Numbered from the stretch's first letter, positions 17,564-27,250 are shown. The stretch: DNA of 64,000 nucleotides from Phaeovibrio sulfidiphilus (GCF_014861485.1 NZ_JACZHT010000001.1:124001-188000), one strand, 5' to 3'. Notes: a model not told the origin generated them from the sequence alone. Numbers and translations: made by a program.

Positions 17564-18103
17564 CTAGAGGGACACGCCCCCGCCGTCCGCCCGGTCCAGC
17601 CGGCGGCTTGCCTCCACCATCAGCTCCACAATCCGCCACTGGATCTCGCGCTGCCGGGGAGTGTGCACCGGCGCGGCCGCCACCCGGCGCCGCAGCTCCA
17701 GGAGCGAGGCCCGGGCCCCCGCATACCGGCCCGCCGCCAGCAAGGCGTCAAAGGAGCGGGACCAGGCGTCCATATCGATCTGCTCGATCCCCGCCGCGGA
17801 AACGGTTTGCGTCGCCGGGACGTCCGCCCGCCGGTCCTCGCCCTCAAGCAGGACCGACAGCGAATAAAGCAGCACCAGGACGAAGAGCGTGAAGGTCGAG
17901 GTCAGCCAGGGAGGATGGGGGACCAGAAGGCACGACAGCAGCCAGAGCCCCGCGAACACCAGGGCGAACACCCCGGGCGACAGGCGCGAGCGTGCGCCGG
18001 CCTCCCTCTGCCCGTCCGCTCCGCGCGGCACAAAAAGCAGGCACACGCTCAGCGCGGCCAGAACCACGGAGACCAGGGCAAAAGCCAGACTGAAACCGGA
18101 CAT
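17564..18103 (-). CDS. Small membrane protein of unknown function
   Basis: 179 residues from an ATG preceded by GAGAGGAGAAACACC. Three hydrophobic helices occupy the first half (FSLAFALVSVVLAALSVCLLFV, LSPGVFALVFAGLWLLSCLLV and LTSTFTLFVLVLLYSLSVLL), so the protein is anchored in the inner membrane. The second half is soluble and helical (MDAWSRSFDALLAAGRYAGARASLLELRRRV), reminiscent of a helix-turn-helix repeat, ending in RLDRADGGGVSL. No family recognised. It stands alone. Confidence 0.75.
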   Translation of the reverse strand: MSGFSLAFALVSVVLAALSVCLLFVPRGADGQREAGARSRLSPGVFALVFAGLWLLSCLLVPHPPWLTSTFTLFVLVLLYSLSVLLEGEDRRADVPATQTVSAAGIEQIDMDAWSRSFDALLAAGRYAGARASLLELRRRVAAAPVHTPRQREIQWRIVELMVEASRRLDRADGGGVSL

Positions 18104-18645
18104 GGTGTTTCTCCTCTCGGGCGTTCCTTTTCCGCTGCCCTGATCGGGCGCCGCTGACCACAGGGCAAGCCGCAGGGCAGGACGCATCGCCCGCCCGGGG
18201 ACACCGGGGCGCCAGACTCGTTCAGGGGTCGGAGAAAAGGGGACACGGAACACCGGGACACGGACCGTGGGGCTCGTGACCCGGACAGCCCGCCATCGCA
18301 GCCCCCGGGGGGCGGCGGACCATCACTGGCGGACCGGATTACGATTTGGGGTGTCCGACCCCCCGGCACAAGGGATCCGGGGTCGGTTTTTTGGACTGGT
18401 TTCACACATGAGCGGGTCCACGCCGGGCGGGCAACCCGAGGAAAACCGGGACAACAACGGGACGCCCCCCCCCGCAGGGCACCGCACGAAGGATGGGTGA
18501 AAAAATCCCGGGATGACCCGTGAAGGCTGGCCCCGCAGGCCTGGACAAAGAAACGGGGGCCACCATGCCCCGGCCGCGACGCGTCTGTTTGGTCCGGCAC
18601 ACCGTAGCGTGTTCTGAAAACCGCCGCTGGGCGTTTTGCAAACCA
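18104..18645. other. Gene-free stretch upstream of tRNA-Lys terminator
   Basis: About 540 bases, with no open frame having both a binding site and plausible codon use. The bases near 18310-18375 contain a GC-rich inverted pattern (CCCCCGGGGGG and GACCCCCCGG), but no T-run. No RNA gene was recognised. Confidence 0.45.
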
Positions 18646-18647
18646 TG

Positions 18648-18680
18648 AAAAAAGGGGCTGCCCAAATACTGGACAACCCC
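18648..18680 (-). terminator. Intrinsic terminator of tRNA-Lys
   Basis: On the minus strand GGGGTTGTCC pairs with GGGCAGCCCC (two G-T pairs), loop AGTATTT, followed by six T. It lies 10 bases after the tRNA CCA end. Confidence 0.88.
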
Positions 18681-18690
18681 TTGATTCTAT

Positions 18691-18766
18691 TGGTGAGCCC
18701 AACAGGATTCGAACCTGTGACCTACTGATTAAAAGTCAGTTGCTCTACCAGCTGAGCTATGGGCCC
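18691..18766 (-). tRNA. tRNA-Lys (anticodon TTT)
   Basis: 76 nt with encoded CCA. Acceptor GGGCCCA/TGGGCTC (one G-T pair), anticodon loop CTTTTAA on ACTGA/TCAGT, T loop TTCGAAT. A TTGACT box (18872-18867 on the minus strand) overlapping the end of surE could be its -35 element; the -10 position is poor. Confidence 0.97.
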
Positions 18767-18868
18767 CCAACGGGAGGCGGGTCACGCGGTGTGCTCCGTC
18801 TCCTGCCCGGCGTGGTGCCGGACGCCCCGTTTCGGGAGGCGCAGTCTTCGCAAAATCCGCGACCCGAG

Positions 18869-19687
18869 TCAACCCCCAAGAGGCCGCGGGACACAAGATT
18901 CCTGCGTCGTGCCAAACACCTTCCGCAGGGCCGCAAGACCGGCATCGCTGGTCATGTCCACGCCGATGGGCGTGACCGAGATGCGCTTCTCCATCACCGC
19001 GGCAAAGTCGCTGCCCGGGATGATTTCCTCGTCCGAGCGCTGGACCCCGATCCACACATAGGGATGGCCCCTGGGATCCAGACGCTCCACGATCTCGTCA
19101 CCGATCTTGCGCGCGCCCAGACGGGTCACGCACACGCCGTCCACCTCGCCCGGGAGGCAGTCGGGGAAGTTCACGTTCACCAGCGAGTTGCGCGCCCAGG
19201 GCGCCTCGCAGATGGTGCGGATCACATCGGCCGCGTGGGTCCGGGCCACATCGAAGGGGTCCGGGGACTCGTCGAAGAACAGCTGGGACAGGGCGATGGC
19301 CCGCAAGCCCAGAAGGGTTCCCTCCATCGCCGCCGCCACCGTGCCGGAGTAGTGCACGTCCGAGCCCAGGTTGGCGCCCCGGTTCACGCCCGACAGCACC
19401 AGATCGGGGGGCCGGTCCATCAGGTGGGACACGGCCAGCAGGACGCAGTCCGTGGGCGTTCCCGACAGGGCGTAGCGGCGCACACCCCGGTGGAAGATCC
19501 GCAGGGGCTCGTGGATCGTCAGCGCGTGGGAGGCGGCCGAGCGCTCCCGGTCCGGCGCCACGATCCAGACATCGTCCGAAAGGGACCGGGCGATGTCCTC
19601 CAGAACGCGAATGCCCGGCGCGTCAATCCCGTCATCATTGGAGATGAGAATGCGGGCCGTCTCAAGATCGCCGAGGGGCGGAAACAT
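18869..19687 (-). CDS. surE: 5'/3'-nucleotidase SurE
   Basis: 272 residues. Metal and substrate motifs of SurE are all present: ILISNDDGIDAPGI near the N-terminus, VAPDRERSAASHALT, the SGTPTDCV loop and VLSGVNRGANLGSDVHYSGTVAAAMEG. SurE dephosphorylates nucleoside monophosphates. The ATG has AAAGGAG seven bases upstream. It follows serS by 57 bases and probably belongs to the tat-serS-surE transcript. Confidence 0.97.
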   Translation of the reverse strand: MFPPLGDLETARILISNDDGIDAPGIRVLEDIARSLSDDVWIVAPDRERSAASHALTIHEPLRIFHRGVRRYALSGTPTDCVLLAVSHLMDRPPDLVLSGVNRGANLGSDVHYSGTVAAAMEGTLLGLRAIALSQLFFDESPDPFDVARTHAADVIRTICEAPWARNSLVNVNFPDCLPGEVDGVCVTRLGARKIGDEIVERLDPRGHPYVWIGVQRSDEEIIPGSDFAAVMEKRISVTPIGVDMTSDAGLAALRKVFGTTQESCVPRPLGG

Positions 19688-19744
19688 GGGCGTCTCCTTT
19701 ATCGGGGGTGTCCCCCGTTTTTCGTGCGGGCGGTTCTCCCGGGT

Positions 19745-21019
19745 TTACTGGGGGCGGATGACCTCGCAGCCCCCCATGTACGGGCGCAGAACCTCGGGAA
19801 CGGTGATCGAGCCGTCCTCATTCTGGCCGTTTTCCATCACCGCGACCAGAGCCCGGCCCACCGCGACCCCGGAACCGTTCAGGGTGTGGACGTAGGACGT
19901 GCCCTTCTCGCCGTCGTTGCGGAAGCGGCCCTCCATCCGGCGGGCCTGGAAATCGCCGCAGTTCGAGCACGACGAAATCTCGCGGTAGGTGTCCTGTCCG
20001 GGCAGCCAGACCTCCAGATCATACGTCCGGCGCGCGGAAAAGCCCACATCCCCCGAGCACAGGGCCACGACGCGGTAGGGAAGCCCCAGCTTCTGGAGCA
20101 CCGCCTCGGCGCAGCCGGTCATGCGCTCCAGCTCCGCGTCCGACTCCTCGGGCGCCACGATGGAGACCATCTCCACCTTGTTGAACTGGTGCTGGCGGAT
20201 CATGCCCCGGGTGTCCCGGCCCGCCGCGCCGGCCTCGGCACGGAAGCACTGGGTCAGGGCCGTCATGCGCAGCGGCAGGGCGGACCGGGGCAGGATCTGC
20301 TCCCGGACCAGGTTGGTCATGGTCACCTCGGAGGTGGGGATCAGGTAATAGTCCGGATCCATGTGGAAGAGATCCTCCTCGAACTTGGGCAGCTGGCCGG
20401 TGCCCACAAGGGCGGGCCGGCGCACCAGGGCCGGGGTCTGGATCTCCTGATAGCCATGCTCGGAGGTGTGCAGGTCCAGCATGAACTGGCCAAGGGCGCG
20501 CTCCAGGCGGGCGAGCTGCCCTTTCAGGACCACAAAGCGGGCTCCGGACAGGCGCGCGGCCGCCTCGAAATCCATGGCCCCAAGACCCGTTCCCAGGTCC
20601 ACGTGATCCCTGGGGGTGAAGTCAAAGGACCGGGGCGTTCCGTGACGGCGGACCTCCACGTTGTCCGCCTCGCTGGCGCCCTCGGGCACGGACGGGTCCA
20701 GCATGTTGGGCAGGCGCAGAAGGCGGGCCTCCAGCTCCTCCTGAACGGCGGAGAGACGCTCCTCGGTCCGGGTCATCTCGTCCTTGATCTCGGCGACCGT
20801 GCGGGTTTCCTCCGCCGCGTCCCCGCCCTGACGGCGGATCTGCCCGATCTCCTTCGACAGCGCGTTCCGACGGGACTGCATGTCGTTCAGCTCCGTCTGA
20901 AGCGAGCGGCGCGCCGTGTCCAGCTCCAGAAGGCCTGCCGCCTCGGGGGCGGCGCCGCGCCGGGCAAGAGCGCTGTCGAAGGCATCGGGGTTTTCGCGAA
21001 TCAGTCTGATATCGAACAT
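19745..21019 (-). CDS. serS: Seryl-tRNA synthetase
   Basis: 424 residues, normal length. The N-terminal arm (about 30-105) is the long antiparallel coiled coil that reads the tRNA-Ser variable arm. The class II core follows with motif 2 [21 protein letters not shown] and motif 3 [18 protein letters not shown], and the C-terminal [12 protein letters not shown] is typical. The start [14 protein letters not shown] is the conserved N-terminus. It lies 25 bases after the tatC stop. Confidence 0.98.
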   Translation of the reverse strand: MFDIRLIRENPDAFDSALARRGAAPEAAGLLELDTARRSLQTELNDMQSRRNALSKEIGQIRRQGGDAAEETRTVAEIKDEMTRTEERLSAVQEELEARLLRLPNMLDPSVPEGASEADNVEVRRHGTPRSFDFTPRDHVDLGTGLGAMDFEAAARLSGARFVVLKGQLARLERALGQFMLDLHTSEHGYQEIQTPALVRRPALVGTGQLPKFEEDLFHMDPDYYLIPTSEVTMTNLVREQILPRSALPLRMTALTQCFRAEAGAAGRDTRGMIRQHQFNKVEMVSIVAPEESDAELERMTGCAEAVLQKLGLPYRVVALCSGDVGFSARRTYDLEVWLPGQDTYREISSCSNCGDFQARRMEGRFRNDGEKGTSYVHTLNGSGVAVGRALVAVMENGQNEDGSITVPEVLRPYMGGCEVIRPQ

Positions 21020-21044
21020 GGGGCAGGATTCCGCAGGAAAGCGT

Positions 21045-22091
21045 TCAGGGAGAGTGGTTGAAGTCGGTTTCGTCGATCATGCCATCGGCCCGGGCAAGCC
21101 ACGAGCTCCCAGCCGAAGCCGAAAGGGCCGCAGCCCGGGGCGCCACAGGGGCCGGAGCCTGGGCCGGGGCCGGTGCCGACGGGGACGCGGGTGCGGGCGC
21201 AGGCAGAGCGCCGGAGACCGGTCCGGCCGAGGCAGACGCGCCAGCCGGGGCCGGGGTCGAGCCCGCTCCGGTGGCCGAGGCCCCGCCGACGGGCTGGGGC
21301 AGGCCGGCGGCCTCCTCCCGCTCCAGGGACTTGCGCCGGGCGCGCTCCGCCAGCTTTGCCGCCCAGACCGAGGCCTCGTAGAGAACGATCATGGGCAGGG
21401 CCAGCAGAAGCTGGGAAATCACGTCCGGGGGCGTCAGCACCGCAGCGACGATAAAGATGAAAACGATCGCGTATTTCCGGCCCCGGGCCAGGCCGTCCGC
21501 GCTCACCGCGCCGGTCCGGGCCAGAAGGGTCAGGATCACCGGCATCTGGAAACAGAACCCGAAGGCCAGCATCAGGCGCATCACAAGCGAGAGATACTCG
21601 CCCACCTTGGCCTCCAGCTGGATGGGCAGGACCGTCTCGGCGCGGGTGGTCTGGAAGCCCAACAGGAACTCCCAGGCCATGGGCATCACCACGTAATAGA
21701 CCATGGCCCCGCCGGCCGCGAACAGGATGGGGCTCAGAAGCAGGAAGGGCAGAAGGGCCCGCTTCTCGTGGCGGTAGAGACCCGGCGCCACGAACTTCCA
21801 CAGCTGGGTCGCAAAGATGGGAAACGAGACGATCACCGCCCCGAACGCGCCCACCTTCACGTAGGTGAAGAACATCTCCGTGATGGCGGTGAAGATCATG
21901 CGCTGGGAGCCGCCAACCCGCTCCATGGTCTGGGCCAGGGGAATCAGAAGGAAATTGTAGATGTACTGGGCCGCCCAGAAACACACGAAAAAGGCGACAA
22001 TGAAGAACAGCGCCGACCACAGGAGCCGCGTGCGCAGCTCCATCAGGTGTTCGATCAGCGGCATTTCCTTCTCGTTCAGGGACTCGTTCAT
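21045..22091 (-). CDS. tatC: Sec-independent protein translocase TatC
   Basis: 348 residues. It begins [26 protein letters not shown], the TatC N-terminus that recognises the twin-arginine signal, and has six membrane helices; [20 protein letters not shown] is the conserved C-terminal part. After LAERARRK there is an extra tail of about 95 residues made almost only of Ala, Pro, Ser and Gly, which most TatC proteins lack. With TatA and TatB it forms the Tat translocon. The frame is open upstream of the chosen ATG, but that part is shadow. Confidence 0.96.
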   Translation of the reverse strand: MNESLNEKEMPLIEHLMELRTRLLWSALFFIVAFFVCFWAAQYIYNFLLIPLAQTMERVGGSQRMIFTAITEMFFTYVKVGAFGAVIVSFPIFATQLWKFVAPGLYRHEKRALLPFLLLSPILFAAGGAMVYYVVMPMAWEFLLGFQTTRAETVLPIQLEAKVGEYLSLVMRLMLAFGFCFQMPVILTLLARTGAVSADGLARGRKYAIVFIFIVAAVLTPPDVISQLLLALPMIVLYEASVWAAKLAERARRKSLEREEAAGLPQPVGGASATGAGSTPAPAGASASAGPVSGALPAPAPASPSAPAPAQAPAPVAPRAAALSASAGSSWLARADGMIDETDFNHSP

Positions 22092-22179
22092 AACACCATC
22101 TGCTTTTGGAGGGCCGGGGCCCGGCGACAGCCCGCAGGCGGTCGGACCCGGCGCAGTTCGGAGGCGGACGGACCCGGCG

Positions 22180-22749
22180 TCAGGCCCCGGGCTCCGTGTC
22201 CCGGGACGGCAGAGGCGCGGCGCCTGCATTTTCCGGAGCGGCCGGACGGCCCGGAGCCGACGTGCCACCGGATGCGGAGGGCTCGGAGGCCTCGGAGACG
22301 GGGCTGCCGGATGCGGAGCCGCTGGTCAGGCCGGACGCGGCGGGCGTGGCACGCCCCTCCCCCACCGGCGGGGCGGACGCACCCGGAGCCGCCAGGGCGG
22401 CGGGCGACGCATCCGCAGACGGAACGGCAGACGTAGGGGAAACGGGCTCGCCAGACCAGGCCGGCGGATTTTGGAACGTCCGGGCAATGGAGCCGTCGGG
22501 ATCAATGGTCCGGTCCAGGGCGCGCGCCACATTGGACGGGCGCGCCGCCTTGAGGGTGTCACGCACCTCCTCAAGCTCCGCCTCGCGGATGAGGGTGTCC
22601 ACCTGGCCCTGAACCTGGCTCGCCATCAGGCGGATCCGCCGTGTCCAGCGGCCCAGCGTCCTGAGGACGACCGGCAGCTCTTTCGGACCGATCACCACAA
22701 GGGCAATCACCGCGACGACCAGAATCTCGCCCCAGCCGATATCAAACAT
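22180..22749 (-). CDS. tatB: Sec-independent protein translocase TatB
   Basis: 189 residues. MFDIGWGEILVVAVIALVVIGPKELP is the TatB N-terminus with its single membrane helix, hinge Gly-Pro and the start of the amphipathic helix (VVLRTLGRWTRRIR). The family-typical helical region runs to about residue 80; the rest is a Ser/Ala/Pro/Gly-rich tail, longer than in E. coli. It lies 35 bases after tatA and 88 before tatC. Confidence 0.95.
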   Translation of the reverse strand: MFDIGWGEILVVAVIALVVIGPKELPVVLRTLGRWTRRIRLMASQVQGQVDTLIREAELEEVRDTLKAARPSNVARALDRTIDPDGSIARTFQNPPAWSGEPVSPTSAVPSADASPAALAAPGASAPPVGEGRATPAASGLTSGSASGSPVSEASEPSASGGTSAPGRPAAPENAGAAPLPSRDTEPGA

Positions 22750-22784
22750 GTTCCCGCGTTTCCCGGAAGAAAGAGGAGTGGCAC

Positions 22785-23033
22785 TCAGGAAGCGGTCTTG
22801 TCCCGGTCGTTCCGTGTTTCCGGACCGACGACACCCTCGCCGGGCTCCTCGAGGGAGGCGCGGGGGGCCGACGAGCCCTTCGCGGCCTCGTCACCATCCT
22901 CGTTCAGGCCCTTCTTGAAGGCGTTGATGCCCTTGGCCACATCGCCCATCAGACGCGGAATTCTGCCCACACCGAACAGGAGCAAAACCACGATAAGGAC
23001 GATGATCCAGTGCCAGACGCTCGAAAATCCCAT
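22785..23033 (-). CDS. tatA: Sec-independent protein translocase TatA
   Basis: 82 residues from the ATG after [55 protein letters not shown] shows the short membrane helix, the FG hinge and the amphipathic helix with the FKKGL motif. The end is charged. It is the first gene of tatABC-serS-surE. Confidence 0.96.
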   Translation of the reverse strand: MGFSSVWHWIIVLIVVLLLFGVGRIPRLMGDVAKGINAFKKGLNEDGDEAAKGSSAPRASLEEPGEGVVGPETRNDRDKTAS

Positions 23034-23221
23034 GACAGTTCCCTGATGGCGTGGAGAGACAGGGCGGCACTCCTGCACCGGCAGGACGACCGCGCGCAAT
23101 CATGGCAGGATTTACCCGGGTCCGCAACGGGGTTCGTCCCCCCGGCCACCCGCCCCTCCGCCCGCCCCGACCGGGGGCGCTTGCGGGAGCCCGGGTGGAA
23201 GCACGGGCGGGAGCCTTGGGC

Positions 23222-23596
23222 CTAGAAGGGCATCTCTTCCGAGCGGCTGCCGACCTTGTGGCCCGGCGGCGCCACCAGGGTGCTGCGCAGGGCGGGCTGG
23301 GGCTCGGTATAGCAGTCCACCACGCCAATGGTGCGATAGCAGTAGAGCTTGGTGTCGATCACCCGGTTGTCCGGGAGATGGCGGCGGCAGTAGTAGTCCC
23401 CGTCAATCGCCGAGACAATGGAGCAGTCCATGCCGGACAGGGTGGAGTAGATGTTGTCCGCGATGGTCTTCTGAGACCCCGCAAGGGAGACGTTGTCAGC
23501 AATCAGAAACCCTGTGAGGCTGGGCCCCAGAGCCGCACCGCAGCCCGAGGTCACAAGAAGCGCAAGCAGTCCCGACACAATAACGACAGGGCGCAT
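23222..23596 (-). CDS. Small putative lipoprotein
   Basis: 124 residues from the ATG preceded by AAGGAGATAGGG. MRPVVIVSGLLALLVTSGCGAA is a lipoprotein signal with lipobox VTSGC (lipidated Cys about 19). The mature part contains SLAGSQKTIADNIYSTLSGMDCSIVSAIDGDYYCRR and several further Cys (DC, YYC, YCY, DCY) that could form disulfides in the periplasm. I do not know its function; this Cys pattern is seen in small alphaproteobacterial lipoproteins. The nitroreductase gene is divergent, with 211 bases between the two starts. Confidence 0.82.
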   Translation of the reverse strand: MRPVVIVSGLLALLVTSGCGAALGPSLTGFLIADNVSLAGSQKTIADNIYSTLSGMDCSIVSAIDGDYYCRRHLPDNRVIDTKLYCYRTIGVVDCYTEPQPALRSTLVAPPGHKVGSRSEEMPF

Positions 23597-23807
23597 CCCT
23601 ATCTCCTTACGAACAGGCAGTCTCCCGGAGCACGGCGCCGACGACCCTAGCAGACTTCCGGTGCCCTGAAAACAGGCAGCCAGAGCGGCGCGCGCGCTCC
23701 AGTGTAGGCGCGAACACCACGTAGTTACAATAAAAACAGGTAAAAAACCCTTGATTGCATCCTGCCAATCTGGAAATATTCCAATACCATAATGTGCAGG
23801 GAGACAG

Positions 23808-24425
23808 ATGATGACAGCAGACGCCGGAACGCAAAAGCGGCCCCTGGAGCCGGATGCCCTCGACCAGCTTTTTCTCAGCGCGAGAACCCACATCAGCTTC
23901 CTGCCGCGCCCCATCCCTCCGGGAACGATGAAGACGCTGTACGCGCTGCTGCGCATGGCCCCGACGGCCCAGAACTGCCAGCCGGCCCGGTTCGTTTTTG
24001 TGGTTTCTCCGGAGGCGAAGGAACGTCTCCTGCCCTGCGTCATGGCGGGCAACCGGCCAAAGGTGGAGTCGGCACCCGTGACGGTGATCGTCGCCACCGA
24101 CACGCGCTTCTATGACCAGCTCCCGCGGCTGTGGCACGACCCCAACGCCCGCGAAACCTACGCAAAGGCGCCCAAGCTGGCCCACGACACGGCGTTTCGC
24201 AGCTCGTGCCTCCAGGGCGCCTACCTGATCATGGCCGCCCGGGCCCTGGGGCTGGACTGCGGCCCCATGAGCGGCTTCGACCCCGGCGCCGTGAACGACG
24301 CCATGCTGGATGAGTATCCGGGGTGGGAGGTCAACTTCCTGTGCAACATCGGCTACGGAGATCCGTCGACCGTCTACCCGCGCGCCGGGCGCCTGGACTT
24401 CGACAACGCCTGCCGGGTGATCTAG
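23808..24425 (+). CDS. Nitroreductase family protein (malonic semialdehyde reductase RutE/HadB-like)
   Basis: 205 residues. FMN-binding nitroreductase features of the RutE subgroup are present: ARTHISFLPRPIP, LYALLRMAPTAQNCQPARFVFV, the central CLQGAYLIMAARALGLDCGPMSGFD, and the C-terminal NFLCNIGYGDPS followed by a short RLDFD segment. RutE-type enzymes reduce malonic semialdehyde or related aldehydes with NAD(P)H. No rut operon is near, so the substrate is open. ATG at 23808 follows GCAGGGAGACAG; the second ATG in the tandem pair would also work. A good terminator lies 165 bases downstream. Confidence 0.88.
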   Translation: MMTADAGTQKRPLEPDALDQLFLSARTHISFLPRPIPPGTMKTLYALLRMAPTAQNCQPARFVFVVSPEAKERLLPCVMAGNRPKVESAPVTVIVATDTRFYDQLPRLWHDPNARETYAKAPKLAHDTAFRSSCLQGAYLIMAARALGLDCGPMSGFDPGAVNDAMLDEYPGWEVNFLCNIGYGDPSTVYPRAGRLDFDNACRVI

Positions 24426-24459
24426 GCCCGCTTCAGCGGTTCGCAGGCCCGCACCCCCC

Positions 24460-24548
24460 GGGGCTCACAGCGCGTGGCGGGTCATCCGGGTTCGCGCCCG
24501 GGGCTCACAACGCGAGGTGGGTCATCCAGGCTCGCGCCCGGGGTTCAC
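24460..24548. repeat. 40-bp tandem repeat, about 2.2 copies
   Basis: GGGGCTCAC starts at 24460 and 24500, and GGGGTTCAC at 24540, exactly 40 bases apart. The two full units (CAGCGCGTGGCGGGTCATCC / CAACGCGAGGTGGGTCATCC, then GGGTTCGCGCCC / AGGCTCGCGCCC) differ at about five positions. It sits between the nitroreductase stop and its terminator. Confidence 0.8.
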
Positions 24549-24589
24549 TGCCCCGGCACGACAGGGACGCCGCCCCCAGTCCCGATCGG

Positions 24590-24624
24590 GCCCCGGTTGA
24601 GCACTCCTCCACCGGGGCTTTTTT
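24590..24624 (+). terminator. Intrinsic terminator of the nitroreductase gene
   Basis: GCCCCGGT and ACCGGGGC form an eight-pair stem with a 13-base loop, followed directly by six T. Confidence 0.88.
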
Positions 24625-24735
24625 GCGGCCCGGCCCCACCGCCGCTCGCCCTGAAGGGGGCAAAAGAGGAGCCCCCGGCCACCTCCGGCCACCCGGGGCC
24701 ACCCGGGGGGCATGCGGGCGGGCGGTCTCCGCCGC

Positions 24736-25314
24736 TCAGGACTTCGGCTCGCCGTCCGGGTTCGGGAGCATGTGCGCAAGGCCGGTCTTCATGTAGTCCC
24801 AGCCCGTGATCATGGTCATGATCGCCGCGATCCAGAGCAGGATCTCGCCGATTCCCTTGACGGGCAGGAACGGCAGGAACGGGATCGGGCCGATAATCAG
24901 CACCGAGAGCGCCGCCAGCTGGACCGTGGTTTTCCACTTGGCCAGCTTTGTGACCGGCATGCGCACCTGGATTTCCGCCAGGAACTCCCGAAGGCCCGAG
25001 ACCAGGATCTCGCGCATCAGGATGACGATGGCTGCGGGCCAGACCCAGGCGCCGATGTGGTTGAACGCCACCAGCATCATCAGCACCGCGGCCACAAGCA
25101 GCTTGTCCGCAATGGGATCCAGGAACCGCCCCAGGGGCGAGACCAGGTTGTAGCGCCGGGCCAGCCATCCGTCGAAAAAGTCGGTAATGGCGGCGGCGAC
25201 AAACAGCCCGCCGTTAATCCAGCGTGCCCAGTTGGTGTCCAGATAGAACAGGAGAATGACAACCGGAATAACGAAAATACGACTGAGTGTGAGAATATTC
25301 GGCAAGTTCAGCAC
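24736..25314 (-). CDS. pgsA: CDP-diacylglycerol--glycerol-3-phosphate 3-phosphatidyltransferase
   Basis: About 192 residues from a GTG start placed at VLNLPNILTLSRI, which matches the usual beginning of PgsA; the frame is open to 25401 and longer starts overlapping uvrC are possible. The CDP-alcohol phosphotransferase signature is DFFDGWLARRYNLVSPLGRFLDPIADK, matching DGx2ARx8Gx3Dx3D, the Mg and CDP-binding site. Four or more membrane helices follow. The enzyme makes phosphatidylglycerol phosphate in the inner membrane. It lies 46 bases after the uvrC stop. Confidence 0.92.
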   Translation of the reverse strand: MLNLPNILTLSRIFVIPVVILLFYLDTNWARWINGGLFVAAAITDFFDGWLARRYNLVSPLGRFLDPIADKLLVAAVLMMLVAFNHIGAWVWPAAIVILMREILVSGLREFLAEIQVRMPVTKLAKWKTTVQLAALSVLIIGPIPFLPFLPVKGIGEILLWIAAIMTMITGWDYMKTGLAHMLPNPDGEPKS

Positions 25315-25360
25315 GGTCGGGATTCCCGGAGAGCCAGAGGTGGAGACGCGTGCCCGGAGT

Positions 25361-27250
25361 TTACCCCTCCCCGTGAAAATGGGCATAGATTTTTTTCGCA
25401 AGGCCCGAGGAGATCCCCTCGACGGCCTCCAGATCCTTCAGCCCCGCCACGGAAACCGCCCGGGCCGACCCGAAGTGGTGCAAAAGGGCCTTCTTGCGCC
25501 GCGCGCCAATTCCGGGGATATCGTCCAGAACCGACTTGCTGATGGCCTTGGAGCGCTTGGCCCGGTGCGTCCCGATGGCAAAGCGGTGCGCCTCGTCCCT
25601 CAGCCTCTGGATATAGTGCAAGACCGGGTCGTTCAGCGGCAGCGAGAAAGGGGGCGCGCCGTCCAGGGGGAAGAACCGCTCCCGCCCGGCGTTCCGGTCC
25701 TCGCCCTTGGCCACGCCGAACACCGCCACATCCCCGACCCCCAGATCCTCCAGCACGCCGCGCACCGCGCTGATCTGCCCCGCGCCGCCGTCAATCAGCA
25801 CCAGATCCGGCCACATCCCGGCCGAGCGCTCCGGATCCTCGGACAGGAGGCGCCCGAACCGGCGGCGGATCACCTCGCGCATCATGGCGTAGTCGTCGCC
25901 CGGGACGGTGCTGCGGTCCCGGATGGTGAACGTCCGGTACTCCCCCGGGATAAAGCCGCCGGTCCCGGCCACCACCATGGCGCCGATGGCGTTGGTGCCG
26001 GAAATGTGGCTGTTGTCGTAGATCTCGATGCGGGACGGCGAGGCCGGAAGGGAAAACACGGTGGCAACCCCGGCAAGCAGGGTTTCCCGGGCCATGCCCT
26101 CGGCCATGTGGCGCTCCAGGGCCTCGCGGGCGTTGGTCCGGGCGTTCTCGCACAGGGTCAGGCGCTTTCCCCGGCGCGGCACGTGAAGCCCCACCCGGTA
26201 CCCGGCCCGCATGGACAGGGCCTCCTCCATCAGCTCCGGGTTCGGGATGTCGCACGACAGCAGCACCTGGCGCGGCGGCTGCACCCGGGCATAGAACTGG
26301 CCCAGGAACGCCTCCAGGATCTCGCCGTCGGTCTTCTCGGCGGTGTGGGCCGGGAAAAAGGGCCGGTTGCCGTTGTTGCGCCCGCCGCGGAAGAAAAAGA
26401 CCTGGACGCACGCCTGCCCGCCCTCGGCGTGAACGGCGATCACATCCGCCTCCCCCAGGGTGGGAAGGTTGATGGACTGCTGGCCCTGGATGCTGGTCAG
26501 GGCCCGGATGCGGTCGCGGAACAGGGCGGCGGCCTCGTAGGCCCGGGCCTCGGCGGCCTCCTCCATCTTCCGCGCCAGATCCCGCTGGAGGGCGTGGCTC
26601 CGGCCGTTCAGGAAGTCGGTGGCCTGCCGGACCAGGTCCGCGTACGCACTTTCAGACAGCCGGTCATCGCACGGCCCCGAGCAGCGCTTGATCTGGTAGA
26701 GCAGGCACGGCCGGGTGCGGGAGCGGAACACGGTGTCGGTGCAGGTCCGCAGGGCAAAGGTCCGCTGCAAGATGGCCAGCGTCTCGTTGACCGCCGAGCC
26801 GGAGGCAAACGGCCCGAAGTGAACCCCGGGCGTCGGGTGGAGCGTGCGGCTCTTTCCCAGGCGGGCGAAGGGGTGATGGCGGGAAATCTCGATATACGGG
26901 AAGGACTTGTCATCCCGCAGAAGGATATTGTAGCGGGGCTTCAGCTTCTTGATCAGGTTGGATTCAAGAAGAAGGGCCTCGGCCTCGGTATGGGTGGTGA
27001 TGATCTCCAGCGCCTCGGTGAGGGAGACCATCTTGCGCAGGCGGACAGGCAGGCGCGCCTCCTGGGTGTAGGACGTCACCCGGCGGCGCAGCTCCTTGGC
27101 CTTGCCCACGTACAGCGCATCCCCCTTCGCATCCAGCATCCGGTAGACGCCGGGCGCCATGGGAAGGCGGGGCAGAAGGGCACGGATCAGGGCCGCGCCG
27201 GACACACCGGGAATGGACAGGGACGGTTGGGAGCCGAGGGACGCGGGCAT
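25361..27250 (-). CDS. uvrC: UvrABC system protein C (excinuclease subunit)
   Basis: About 629 residues from the ATG at 27250. Domains in order: GIY-YIG nuclease (MAPGVYRMLDAKGDALYVGKAKELRRRV), a Cys segment (RPCLLYQIKRCSGPC), the UvrB-interacting UVR motif region (QRDLARKMEEAAEARAYEAAALFRDRI), the RNase H-like endonuclease half (EIYDNSHISGTNAIGAMVV, DLVLIDGGAGQI, with conserved Asp residues), and a tandem helix-hairpin-helix at the C-terminus (DDIPGIGARRKKALLHHFGS, LEAVEGISSGLAKKIY). The 35-codon extension upstream is Arg/Phe-rich and unlikely to be translated. Confidence 0.97.
   Translation of the reverse strand: MPASLGSQPSLSIPGVSGAALIRALLPRLPMAPGVYRMLDAKGDALYVGKAKELRRRVTSYTQEARLPVRLRKMVSLTEALEIITTHTEAEALLLESNLIKKLKPRYNILLRDDKSFPYIEISRHHPFARLGKSRTLHPTPGVHFGPFASGSAVNETLAILQRTFALRTCTDTVFRSRTRPCLLYQIKRCSGPCDDRLSESAYADLVRQATDFLNGRSHALQRDLARKMEEAAEARAYEAAALFRDRIRALTSIQGQQSINLPTLGEADVIAVHAEGGQACVQVFFFRGGRNNGNRPFFPAHTAEKTDGEILEAFLGQFYARVQPPRQVLLSCDIPNPELMEEALSMRAGYRVGLHVPRRGKRLTLCENARTNAREALERHMAEGMARETLLAGVATVFSLPASPSRIEIYDNSHISGTNAIGAMVVAGTGGFIPGEYRTFTIRDRSTVPGDDYAMMREVIRRRFGRLLSEDPERSAGMWPDLVLIDGGAGQISAVRGVLEDLGVGDVAVFGVAKGEDRNAGRERFFPLDGAPPFSLPLNDPVLHYIQRLRDEAHRFAIGTHRAKRSKAISKSVLDDIPGIGARRKKALLHHFGSARAVSVAGLKDLEAVEGISSGLAKKIYAHFHGEG

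Noticed and set aside
18867-18872. Firm promoter call for tRNA-Lys
   Set aside because: TTGACT is present, but the -10 position reads GAAGAC, too far from consensus to list separately.
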